A DNA stretch of 64,000 nt from Scortum barcoo (Eukaryota > Chordata > Actinopteri > Centrarchiformes > Terapontidae), in the NCBI GenBank assembly GCA_023238725.1, contig CM041538.1, positions 7,419,380 to 7,483,379 on the forward strand, given 5' to 3'. Every line of letters starts with the position of its first letter. Positions within the stretch are counted from its first letter, which is position 1. Below the pieces are notes generated by a model. It was not told the origin of the DNA. It ran no database searches and was given only the letters and a program-made list of their open reading frames with translations. This document shows, one piece after another, positions 1 to 12,500 of the stretch. Both the position numbers and the translations under genes were made by a program.

Positions 1-286
1 CAAAAAGAAAACTTTAAAAACATCTCTAGTCTAAGTGGTAAAAAACGTTTTTGAAATTGGACTACCTTTAACATCTTGAAAACACACCCAACTGACTAAC
101 AGATTATGCTATTATTAAGTGCTTTTCACACTAATAAACACTAAAAAAAAATCACAAAACAGTTTGTATTTGTGATGTTTTTACTGTGTGTACAGAAAGG
201 TGTTAGGTTTAAGTCCAGCTCATTTTAATGTGTAATTTCCCCCATCTACCATCCTCTCTACATTGACTGTGAACTCTCTCACCAAG
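1..286 (+). other. dnai3 intron, 3' part
   Basis: AT-rich sequence running into the acceptor CACCAAG at 280-286. No coding exon is recognisable, so the exon carrying the start codon lies upstream of the window. Confidence 0.6.
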
Positions 287-471
287 GTCATCCGGATGAT
301 ATCTTCCCAATGGTCCTGACATCAGCCACCCAGGAGCTCTTTGGTTGCCGCACGGATGAGGACGTCACAAGGGAGAACCCTTACAAGCTGCTTAAAAAAG
401 AGGACATCATACAGGACATTAAGACAAGAGCCGCAGTGTCCGATTTCAGCCCTGTGAAGCAGATTGTGCTG
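287..471 (+). CDS. dnai3: dnai3 exon a (first exon in window)
   Basis: Begins with two bases completing a codon from the missing upstream exon (probably Gly). It encodes HPDDIFPMVLTSATQELF and, further on, KKEDIIQDIKTRAAVSDF, a conserved DNAI3 N-terminal block. It ends in phase 0 at a GTGAGG donor. The ATG at 310 is internal, because similarity extends upstream of it. Confidence 0.9.
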
Positions 472-3400
472 GTGAGGCTGATCCATTGTCATACAGATCA
501 CTCAGACAATACCTCCAAGACACTATGATGATACACAGACCCCAAGTAATGGGCTGTGGGAACAGACTAGACAGTAACTAGTTTACTTCATTTCCACCCT
601 CTTTCTGATCTGATCTGATCTAATCTAAATTAAATACATGGTGACCACCACTCTTACCGCACAATCTGTTTTCTCATGGTGTGTGTGTGTGTGTCTGTGT
701 GTATGTTGGCCATCGTTAAACAGAGGAGGTGGCAATATGATACCAGTAATCAACCACTTACAATGCAGTCCCCAGATCACTCTCCAGACAGCTCAACACC
801 CATTCACACCTCAGCTCATATGATCTGAACGACTCACATGATGGACGGGTGGGGTAGCGATTCACTTATGCCTCTAAACGCCTCTAAAGAATTTTGAAGA
901 ATTTTAAAATGCCTGGACTCCTCACTAGTAAGTTAGAACTGAAGAAGCCTTTCAGAAAGTCCAGTTGACTTTCTTCTAACTTGGAAAAATGAGCATGAAA
1001 GGATGACTGAGAATCTCAGTGTGTGGTTGTCTGTCTTTCTGCTTCTCACTTTGTTGTCCACTATTGTGACCAAATTGGTGCTGTACAAAGTTTGTTGATG
1101 CCAGAATCAATTCAGATTCACCATATTCATTATTTCTCAACATACATTGTCATTAAACTAATGGAAAAATGTGAATTCCATATTCCTTTATTTGACAGGA
1201 CTACCCAGAGGATGAGATCTTGCTGGTTTTTGACAGGGACTTCACCTACGATCAGAGCTTCTACCTGGTCCTGACACCAGAAGCTAAGGACAGAATCCTC
1301 AATGTAAGCAGACAGTTGTTTTGGTTATGGGAACAAGTGTCACTTTTTCTTTTCTCTAATATCTGTCCATTATTTGTGGTGTTTGAAAAGTGAGGCAGTA
1401 GGTTTTGCGCTGTTCTAAACATTTTCTTAGTTATGGGTATAAATTTTACATTGGTGAACAGGAATGTTTTCTATTATTTACTTGCCTTTTAAACTAGAGG
1501 TATGTACTCTATTTCATCATTAATGGCTGGTCATACATTTGGATGGCCTATTTTGCTTTGCCAGCTGGCATATTTTAAATCAAATAAAAGTCCTCCAAAA
1601 CTACTTCACTATCTTCCTCTAGTTTAGGTCAAACATTTTATCACTGTGACTGCATGGGAAGATTTCAGGTTCATAAAATAATTTCATCATAAAAAATCTT
1701 GCTAACCCATCACTTCAGAGTGTTTTTTTTTCTGTTCTCTATACTATTATTGTTTTTCTTTCTGTGTTCTGCAGCCCCCACAGCCTGAGACAGAAAGCCC
1801 AGAAGTGACTGATAATGAAGTCAATAAAACCCCAAAACAAAAGCAATGGATATCTCTCGGCAGTGAGAAGGAAATAGATGAAGAGTCTGTCAAAGAGACC
1901 AGACCAAAGGCACTGCATTATATAAAAAACATCAAATATACAGATTAAATCTTTTTTTTTTTTTCTTATTCACAATTGTCCATCTATTGTCCCCATCTAC
2001 TCTTTCTGTTCTTTGTGATCAGCTACATTTCAAGTTCTCCAGAGTGCGGAGAAAGTTTGGGACACCGTGCCATTTTTCCGACAGCCCCATTTTCTGCAGA
2101 CAGTGTCCTTCCTATCAAGACAGCAGATTCAGCATCAAGCTGATGCAGAGGGACTGCGGGGTGCAGGCTGTTCCCGCACTGCAGAGCAGCAGTGCTCAGA
2201 CACAGTGGTACGCCAGCAGATCACTACACATAAAACTTATTTGTGCTGTAGCGAGGAAAAAGCACTTACAAATTCAGCCAACACCTGACAGTCTAGTGAA
2301 ATTATTTCACCTGTTTCAATATATTAAGGAATTAATGTTGTAACACTGAATGCAACATTAATCCCTTTGTGAGCCATATATTTTTCTAGAGTTCATGCCT
2401 ACATGTCTTATATTTAGGTAAGATTATACCATTTGTTATAGACATAATCATAAAATACCATTCACCATTTAGCATCCTATCTCTCTTTATTATTTTAAAT
2501 GTACTGTGTGATTATTTTCTGCCCACGTTACAGGAAGCATAAGAGGAATGTCTTTACACAGTACGAGCCAAGAGAGTTAAGTGAAGAAGAAAAAAAGAAC
2601 GACCTCCAGTCTGAGAATCTCAAGGAGTTTTTAAATTCAGTGACCCCCAGGTAAAATGATACATGCTAGTAATTCAAGTACAAAAAATATCTTTTGTCTG
2701 TTTCCTAGGGTAATATACAGAATTCTGTTTTATATTTTGAGAATCTCAAGGTACTTAACTCATCGATTACTACCTCTGCAGATACTGATGGACACCTGTG
2801 CTATATTTTGTGTTATTATATTTATTATCACAGCCCAGACTTGGGTTTTAAACAAAAGTTCCAACAGTGTGTTGTAATCTTACACTTTCCCACACCCCCA
2901 ACCTTCCTTTGTGTCCAGGTAAGAGATTAGAGAACATCTGGAGTATTATGACACTTTGGATAGACACAGAAAGATATGCTGGAGGGAAGTAAAAAAATAT
3001 TTTCTGTTAGATGTTTTACCCAAATGTGTTTTTGCAGGGTTTTGTTTGCCCTTCAGCAGGAAGAGATCATGAATGTGTTCACTGATGACTTTAAAGCTTT
3101 TGGGACAGCAGCTGAAGACGACGACTGGTATGGGCATTTTTCCGAAGATCTGATGCTTTATCAGGCCTTCACAGACCAGCAATACACAAAGAACAAGAAA
3201 ATCAGCAGCATCAACTGGCATCCGACTATCTATGGTAAAGTTCTCAATCACAATCAGGGAACATATTTTTTTTCTACCAGAAACGTCCTCACACAGAAAT
3301 ATTGACCAAAATACTTTACAACATTACCTCCCTCAATACACATCGTGCGCATTCATTCTGTCAGTTCATTGTGGGAAAACAATCATTATTTGGATCAAAA

Positions 3401-6400
3401 TATATATATATTGGTTATTGTATCATTTTCAATGTTACAGGAAATTAGATCAGTATTGATACTTTGTGTCTTAGGGAGGATGCAACATTCAGCAATTTAT
3501 GGTGTTAAATGTATATGATTAAATTTAGTTGGTGGCAAGGATTGTGTTGATGGACAATATATCAATAAATATAACAAAAATGTTATATTGTTCAGTAATG
3601 TTCAGTCTCTGAGTAAAGTATTAAAAATCAAAATATTTATCAATGGTAAAAGCATTATTATTCTTTATTACTGGTTTGTAATGTTACCCAGCTGCTGCCT
3701 CTCACAGAGTAGGATTCCAGCAAGATCCAGAATCATAATTTCGGTGCCAAAACATGTCATTGGTGTGAATTTGTTATTTAAAGACGGGATCAGAGTTACT
3801 GATTTTTCAATGAGGAAAGTTAACAAGACTTTATAAACATATTTAGCATCTATTTCCTGCTGCTGTGTAGTTGATACATTGTGTGGTGTGTTTCTGATAT
3901 GTTAGGTGTGATAGCTGTGGCTTTGATGGATAAAAAGGAGGAGCAGTTGGACCAATCTACAACGTATAATGACAGACCTTCTTTCATTGTCTTCTATAGC
4001 TTCTCTCATCCCTCTAAAGCCCAGGTATGGAAAGTTCATGAGATAGCACAAGATAGAAAAGAGATTGACAGACAGATTTTCTCTCTCTCATTGACAATTT
4101 ACAGGCAAATTCTCTCTCATCTCATATCTGTTTGAGACTAATTATGATGTGTCTCTTTGCTTTGTGCTGTCATTCAAAACAATTATTTGCTGCTGCGAAA
4201 TTTGAGACGCTCTATTGATTTGACCCAGGCTCTCAATCAATAAAACTGAGCTGCTAAATCGCTCAAGTAATCTGAGTTCTGGGTGGCGTACCCTTGCACT
4301 GGTGCATGTGTCATGCTTTGCTTTCACTGTCTGCTGGAGCAGTGATCAAAGTGGCAAAGGATACTTTGTGGAGGAAACCAGTGAGATTATATAATGGAAA
4401 TAAATATATCTATTTAGTGTGCACAGTAAAGTGCTGTAGGTCAGTTTTACTGCTAATTTTAAACACCAGCAGACTTAAACATGATGCTGAAAACTGACTT
4501 CTCTGCTATATCATCCTTCCTCTCCTGAGTCTTTTTTCCCCTTATGCCTGATGAAATGAAATCTACTGTATGCTTTGGTTTTGTGGGTGAAAAGCTAAAT
4601 GTTTCATGGACAGACTAGAATAAATAAATACTTAGAATGGCATGCACCAAATTCATGAAAATTTCTACTTTGAAATATAATATTTCTGCCCTGTGTATGT
4701 TGTTCTTCTGTGTTGTTTGCAGTTGCTGCTGGAGTTCCCAGATGACATTTGTGCCTTTGAGTTCTGCCCCTCTGATCCAAATATTATCATTGGCGGCTCC
4801 ATGAATGGCCAGGTGCTGACTCAGACTCTCTACCTTGCTGCATCTGCTGCCTTTTCTGCCCTAGAGTCATTTTTGTGCCATACCACTTGCAGGATAAGGG
4901 AAAATCATTAGAGATTAATAAGATTTATCAAACAGACCTTCGGTCATATTAATCATATCCTCTACAGTTTCCATGTATTGTCTCTGTTCCCCCTCTGTTT
5001 TTATTCCTCATCTGACTAATTTATTTGAGTGTATTTTGCACCCAGCTCAGTTAATCTCTGATAACTGATTTTGTGTTGCTGTTGTCGCAGGTTGTGTTGT
5101 GGGACATTTCTGCTCACGTCACACACTTGCAGGGAACACAACCTAGTGGTGAAAAGGTTTCTGTCAACACTGACACATTTGTAAGTACCATATCCTGTCT
5201 CAGATGTGCACAATGTTGATACAATGATACATGGTGTTCTGTGTCTGTGTTGGTGTCAGTTACAGTAATTCTTTCGCCAGCGATGATGTCAGCTTGGTTT
5301 ATTTAAGTAAGAGCCCTCGGTTTATCAAAGCATGCACCATATTTGCAGTAGAAGACAGGCTGTACTCTTTGGTGGTGCTGTATGACAGAGTGAGATGATG
5401 ATACGTTGACTCCTGAGTTCTCTCCCCATCCTCACCCTTTCATTAGATGGGAATGCAGTGGCCTAATGGTCCTTTTCAAGCCAGCCACAGCTGTCACATC
5501 TAGTTCCACAAATGCACTAATGCCAAGAGTAAATCTCAAAGCAAGTTTATATCATTACATGATCCCACTGCTAAACAAAAGCGGCCTATTAGGCTTCAAA
5601 CTGAAGGGATCTAACTGAATAAAAAACCTTGACTGAAGACTGAAACTTCAAAGAGGGTTTCTCTTTTGGCTTAACATCACAGGGAACTAATATTTTCATG
5701 GCATATCTGCCCTGTTTAAATGGTATTATGTAGAGTAATAAAGGCAAGGTGGGGGAAGAGAGAGGTGATGATACATGACAAAAACCAGGACTGGGATTGA
5801 AACCCACAACACAGCAAGAACATTGAATTCACCTAGCCTGTTGAGACATCCAGACACCAAATATTAAACCAGTTCCGTCCCTTAAAGCCTGACATCCACT
5901 GACATCTTCTGCTCGGCTGCTGTATCTCAATAGACGCATATGCCCCCATCATCCAGCCTCCATTTGCTTTGTGTGTTTTTATTGCTTCTACAGTGGAACA
6001 GCTGTCCAAATCCCTGTCCTCGCTACTTCGCCGTCTCTTTTGCTTCCCCTCTCCTACCCTCCGTACCTCCCCCTATTCTCTGTCCTTGTTTGCTCTTCAT
6101 TCTCCAGAGTCAATAGCATCAGCTTGCGTACTCCAGCTGTTACCCAAGCCCTCCATCCTCCGCTGTAGTTTGTCCCCACAGAAGATAACACACAGGCAAA
6201 TCAGATCACTGCCCTCCCTGGTGTTTGCGATGTAAACAAAGGCAGTCGTATCTGCTAAAAGGCTTTATTTCACTGCTGAGTGCTGTGAAAGCTGTGCCAT
6301 ACCAGCACCTGTTGCTAGCTTATCAGATAAATGGAAAATTAAAATCCTCCTCTATAGATTTATGTTCTGTGCACACCATTTACACCCAACTGCAGCTGCA

Positions 6401-9400
6401 CCGCACAACCAAACCAAGTTAGCGTGCAGACATAAAATTACGTTTGAGGAGCAAACTGGTGTCACAGTAGCACTGCAGAAGTGAAGAAGAGTTTGATGAA
6501 TGTCAAGCTGATATTATTTATTTCTACTGTAGTTGTTAGATACATTAATGGATAATGAGTTAATATCTAGTAATGTAATAATTGTGCCATAATCCATGTT
6601 GCTGTTAAAACCAGTGTGCTATTTGAGTTTTCAAACCACATGACAGAGGCACTATTATGATACAATTGTTGGAGTTCTGTGTTGCAATAAACATAATTTG
6701 TCATGCATGCTATTTTCAAATATCCTCCCGGACCATTATAGGATGGCTGTTCACCACTGTCTTTGTGTTTACATTGAATTCTCAGAGCTCACTGTACATG
6801 CTGTGCCTTTTGTGTCTGACCTCCCACCAGGACCTCGATGACAAAAAAAAGAATGAGACTCCTGTCATGCGCCACTGTGCAGTGTCTGCCGTGGAGAGCA
6901 GCCACAAAGCACCAATTACCGATGTCCAGTGGCTGCCACCAACATTTGAGGTACACAGAGCTGAAGGGCAGAGGGGCTGGAAGGAGTAAGAACTGCAAAT
7001 GTGACATCTAACAGGCGGAGCACTGAACACTGTAGTTATAAGTTATAAGTTATTTCTTGATATCTGAGGAGTGCATTGAGTAGGTGCGGGAACATTCCAC
7101 AAGGTTATCCACAATCAGTATTTCATCTGGCCTATCTTGATTGATAAAAGGAGTTTTGTGTGACTACACAGCAGTGCTCTCAGCAAAACATTCCTCAATG
7201 TTCTCTTGATCTCAAGCTTCTTTTATCATATCTAATGTAAACATTATGGCACAGTTGCCAACATACCAGAGGCAACTAGACTAAATTTGAATCCTAAGTC
7301 TCAGAGTGATAATAAAACATTAAACACTTAAAGGGGAAGGTTTCTTGTTGCTCTAATGGTTTCTATATCTGGCTTTGGAATATTGACTGAGTTTTTTATC
7401 TGACCGGCTAAAAGCCCTTTGATTCTAAAGAACAGGAGGTAAGGCAATAGTGGACACATGGAGGGAATCAGGGCAGGGGAAAGGCCATGAAGGGCAGAAT
7501 GCAACATATTGAGATGATAATGATAGGAACGTACAGAAGGATGACACTGTTGGAGGGAACGCAAGTAATGAGAAAACACAGTTGGCCATAACAAACTGCA
7601 GAATATTAACTCCACAGCAACACTGCCACAAAGGATTGCATATTTATCATAGCCTTAAGATGTTTTTTGCACAGAAAATAATGTCTGTGGTCCAGTTTTC
7701 ATCCACTAATAGTGCCTATCCTGTCTATAAAGTCAACTGTAATAAATCATGACAGCTGCTGGCACTCATCTGGATAAGTGAAATAAGGCAATCATCAAAG
7801 TGCCCCCGGGGGCATACTAACCTCCCATATATCTTCAGGAGCCTTGTTCACTACTATCAGCTCTTTACGGTACTCAGCCTGACAGACGTTTGCCAACTTT
7901 GTGTATTTCTCTCTGATTAGGTGACTAGGACAGGCTTTACCAGTGGAGAACAAGTTTAAGATGTCTGTTCAGATTGTCACCTGCTCCCCTGACTGGTAGG
8001 TCTTATAAACAGTGTTTCTCTCTTACTAGAAATCAGCATTGTTTCTATTGCTCACACATAAACATGTTTGTGAACTGTGGTTACATGTTATGAAGGCCTG
8101 ATATGTGTGAATGTATAAGGCAATACGTGGCAGATATACGAGTTGTTGATACAGTACAGTGCAGTACAATACTGATTTTGAATCTTTCAGCTCCTATCAG
8201 CCTCTAGCAGATGCTTTTGCTTTGATATAAATACAGACTTTTTTATACTCTTCAAGTCTGGCTTGAAGGGGACATTAAAGTACAGCTCACTGTCTGCTCT
8301 TATTGGCAGCTGCGTGTTGCACAAGATGGTGCTTTTTGTACTTTTTGTTAATTAGAGACTGACTAAGCCTGCAGATCTCCAACACAGACGGCCGGTATCA
8401 GACAGTAAGTTTTTGTTCATTTTCAGGCTGATGTTTCTTTTGATTCCACTGTTTGTCTGTGTGTCCCTCTCTCTCTAAAGCTCTATAATGTTCTGGGATG
8501 TGCGAACATCAAAACTGCTGAGCCAGTCAGTGTCAGGCAGGAAGCAGAAGACCCAGTTGACACCCTACAGCGTCCCTGACACTTTCAAACACCTGCACCG
8601 GACATGGAAACCTCTGTTCAAGGTACTGCAGTGTTAATACATACAAAAAACTCCTATGATTTGTGTAGAACCATAACATAAAAAAAACTTAGTCTAAACT
8701 AAGTCCAAAAGTTTTATACATATTGTGACAGTGTTCGCATATCGTATGGTCATTGTGTTAAGCTTATTCTACCTGAAGATAGCACTTTGTGAAAACAAGA
8801 AAAACGAGGCTTCACATAGATAGATAAATACTCCTGTGTTTAATATAAAATCAGGAATAAGGTAAAACTTTCAACTCCACAAACATCCTTTCCACAAACA
8901 AGATTTCAGGGAAAGACAAACAGATTTATTTTAATGCAACAAATCAATAAAACATTCAAATCAATCAACAAAGAGTCAATTTTGCAAAGTGGCGAAATGT
9001 TATGAGAAACTGAGAATGAACACACTCCGAGCAGTTGTTATGTGGGACTGAGGCTTTGACTTTGGCTGCTTTCCCACAGTGCTCCCAAGTTAAACCATAA
9101 TGTCAATGTAAAATCATTTCTAACTTTGATTTAAAAGCTCTGTGTTTATTTTTGTATTTCTATGCATTAAAACAGGCCTCATTTAATGCATTTTAGTGAG
9201 CAGCTGCTCTAGTGTAGTGTTGTGATTTTGTTTTAAATAATGTTTAATGTTTAGTCTCCCTCAGTTCTTAGAGCATCAAGTTGTTTTCCTCTCTGTCATG
9301 TGTCAGGTTTCCCTGCCAAAGATCGATACCAGTGGAGAATACGCTCCTTTGAAGTTCAACCTGGAACACTACACCTGTAATAGTAATAACAGAGGTAGGA

Positions 9401-9541
9401 CTGCAGGTGAGGGATTATACCCTTGAGGCTGCCTTAGTTTATTTACCTCTGTCTGTTGCACCATCTGTCCCTTTTCCTACAGTCAGTCACACACAGGAGC
9501 ATGAAACAAGTCTACTCACTTGAAAACAAGTGAGTAGACCA

Positions 9542-9577
<36 letters not shown>

Positions 9578-12500
9578 TATTATTATTATTATTATAGTTC
9601 TCAAAAGTGTGTGGCTGACTGCAAGTCTATTTTTGGGGGATCTTGCTTTCTTTAACTCTGTTTTGGATGGCTGAGCACAGTTTTCGGTGGGGCAGGGTTC
9701 ACTCAGCCCCCGGGTACTCTCTGTCCCACTCCCTCTTCTCTCCTCCGGTTTCATAGCACTTTATTAAGTGATACTTCCAAAACAAGGCCTCTCATAGTTG
9801 CAGAGCATTAGCCTTGCTGACTGTCAGCTCTTTTGCAATATGCTGCTCAGGCTCCTTGAGGGCCACGAGATGATCGTGTGTGTCCTGGCTGGTCAAGAAG
9901 AGACCTGTCTTTGTCTGGCTGAAGGTTTGTCTCTGTAAACACAGCTTTGGTGGTTGGCGCGTATAGAAGTAATACGTTCACTGACTGAAGCAATAAATCT
10001 GCTGCCTTTTTCTTCCACAGCACTCAGACTGTCTGTTATGAAGCTTTTAATGAATCCATGTGCAATTAATACCTCGGTGTTACTTAAGATGCTTTGACCG
10101 ATATTGATTGAGTCTCTGCTGTCTGCCTCGGAGCTCTGCATTTGGCATTTTGTTCTGTGCCTTTTGCCATTTCCGACGTGCACTTTCAGCCAAAGAAAAG
10201 CTCCTCTCCTTGCACCGCAGTGGCACCACATGATTTTCCAGACCACATTTTTGCCGGCAGCACCTCGTGGGGATTAAGCAACAGTCGGGCAGCATGGTTA
10301 AAGTGAAACAATGTCTACATCTGTAGCTGTGCTGTATCGTCTGTCTCATATCTTGACACACATCTTAACTGGGGGAAAAGTGGATCCAGACGATGCGTGA
10401 TTGGGTAATCTGATCTGACCTTCAGAGGCTCATCTAACAGTGGGGCTGAGACTTGATTGGGAGTGGGCCGCTGATAAGCGGGTGTGAACGGATAGTCCTG
10501 TACTGTCTCAGACAGACAGTTGGGCTTTTGTGATGGAAAAGATTTCCTCCATCACGGCCAGCTCTGCCTATCTCAACCCTCCCACCCTTCTCCCTTACTG
10601 TTTCCCCCTCCTCGCCACAATCCTCACTCCCACCTCTGCCTCTTTTCTTTCCCACTCCCCACACATCCCCTCTTACCAACCCATTCACCTCAGCTGTACC
10701 CCTCTCCGCCTCCCTCTCTTTTGTCCTTCTGTCGTCTTGTTCATGGTCGGATTACAAGGCTGCACCAATGCCACTGTTCAACGTCTCTTATTTCCTCTTT
10801 AAATAAATAGTAGATGCTTTTAATGTTTCTTGTCCTTCTTTCCTGATAGTCATTGTTTTCAAATTCTTGCCTGTTTTTCTTCCCTTATTGTTTTCCTTTT
10901 ATTTAAATGCCTGCTTGAGAATTGCAAAATAGCTGCGTGAAAGCCAAGCATTATTTAATTATTGCAAAATAGAAGTGCTCTGTGATCAGGTGTAAACATT
11001 TTATTACACCTGTAGGCGTTTTGTAAAGTTTTTCCCTCATGAGGACCATGCTACCTCTCTTGACTGTCTGAATGGGAACCATGAATATAAAAAAAAGAAA
11101 AAGAAAAAAGAAGTTGAACTTTTAACCTTACCATGCTTTCTGCCCCGCACGCTCTCCCCTGCTTTCTCCCCCTGACAGAAGACGCTGAAGAGAATGATGA
11201 TAGCTCAGAGGTCGTCCCAGACTACAGCCAGCTCAGAGTGCCCTCAGCTAAAACACTCAAATCTCTGGACGACGTCAATACCAAGCTCTATATTGGGACA
11301 GAGGTAAACATTCCTACCAATAAAATCAACAACATCAAGCAATGTCCTACTTACAACACAACTGCTGAATGAGCTTTATGAGACGACCAGACTGCTAGGA
11401 GGAAATGAGTCTTTGTGAATCTTTCTGCTAACAGATATTAATAATCCATCCAGAACAAAGACGAGAGTCAGAATGATGGAAGAACCCACAAACATGATCC
11501 TTTTTAATCAACAAGTCTTTCTAAATTGAGAGTTTAATTTGTTTACAAGGACGGTGGTGTAGTGGTTAGCACTGTCGCCTCACAGCAAGAGGGTTCTGGG
11601 CTGACTGACGGGGCCCTTCTGTGGGGAGTTCACATGTTCTCCCGGTGCCTGCGTGGGTTCTCTCTGACAATCCAAAGACATGCAGTTAAGGTTAACTGGC
11701 GACTCTAAATTGCCCCTAGGTGTGAATGTGAGTGTGAGTGGTGTTGTCTGTCTTTCTGTGTCAGCCCTGTGACTGACTGGCATCTAGTCAAAGGTTTACC
11801 CCACCTCTCGCCCAATGACAGCTGAGATAGGCTCCATCACCCTCTGTGACTCCTGTGTGTCAGGATAAGCAGGTATAGAAAATGGATGGATTTGTTTACA
11901 AGTAGTCTTTGAATCAAACATAAATATCACCTTTAAGATTAGATCGTTATTTTACATTTTATTGTCCACATCAGCAATTTCTGTCGCAAAAACACTGGAA
12001 AATAAGTGTACTGCCAGATGTATTGTTCGAATGATACTTGACCAGCACATTCTGTAACAGTTTTATTATCAGCACTATGGACTAAGAAGAAAAATAAAAT
12101 GTGTGCCTGTTTATTCCACGTATCCTACTAACTTGTTTTGTAATGTGTATATTCTTACTGGCAGGACGGAGAGATTGTCTACACAGACTGGAAACTGGGG
12201 AAGGACGAGTATGGAGTGCTGCACAGTGAGTATTCTGGCTTATCATTGTCAAAGTGAGTTCAAAGGAACATCAACACATTCACTGCAAAACGTGTGTCCT
12301 TGACTCAACAGCATCCCAGAACGCACTTCGTTTTAGCAGTTTGAATATTATCCACAATACCAATGATAGAAAAGAAATGATAAAAACAATTATGTCCATG
12401 TTAATCAAATCATTTCAGTTCCTTGTACTGCACTGCCTGGTTGCTTCTGTGGAGGTGTTTAGTTTTACTGTCAAACATAACAATGCACCTTCTCTCCCTG

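Noticed and set aside
310..528. ATG at 310 as the dnai3 start
   Set aside because: Homology (HPDDIFP) continues upstream of this Met to the splice acceptor at 286, so the Met is internal.
9512..9754. Open frame with a run of Ile residues
   Set aside because: The poly-Ile is the ATT microsatellite of the foldback element; not a gene.
11550..11620. tRNA gene
   Set aside because: Only promoter-box similarity is present. No cloverleaf can be drawn, and the unit is flanked by target duplications, so it is a SINE head.
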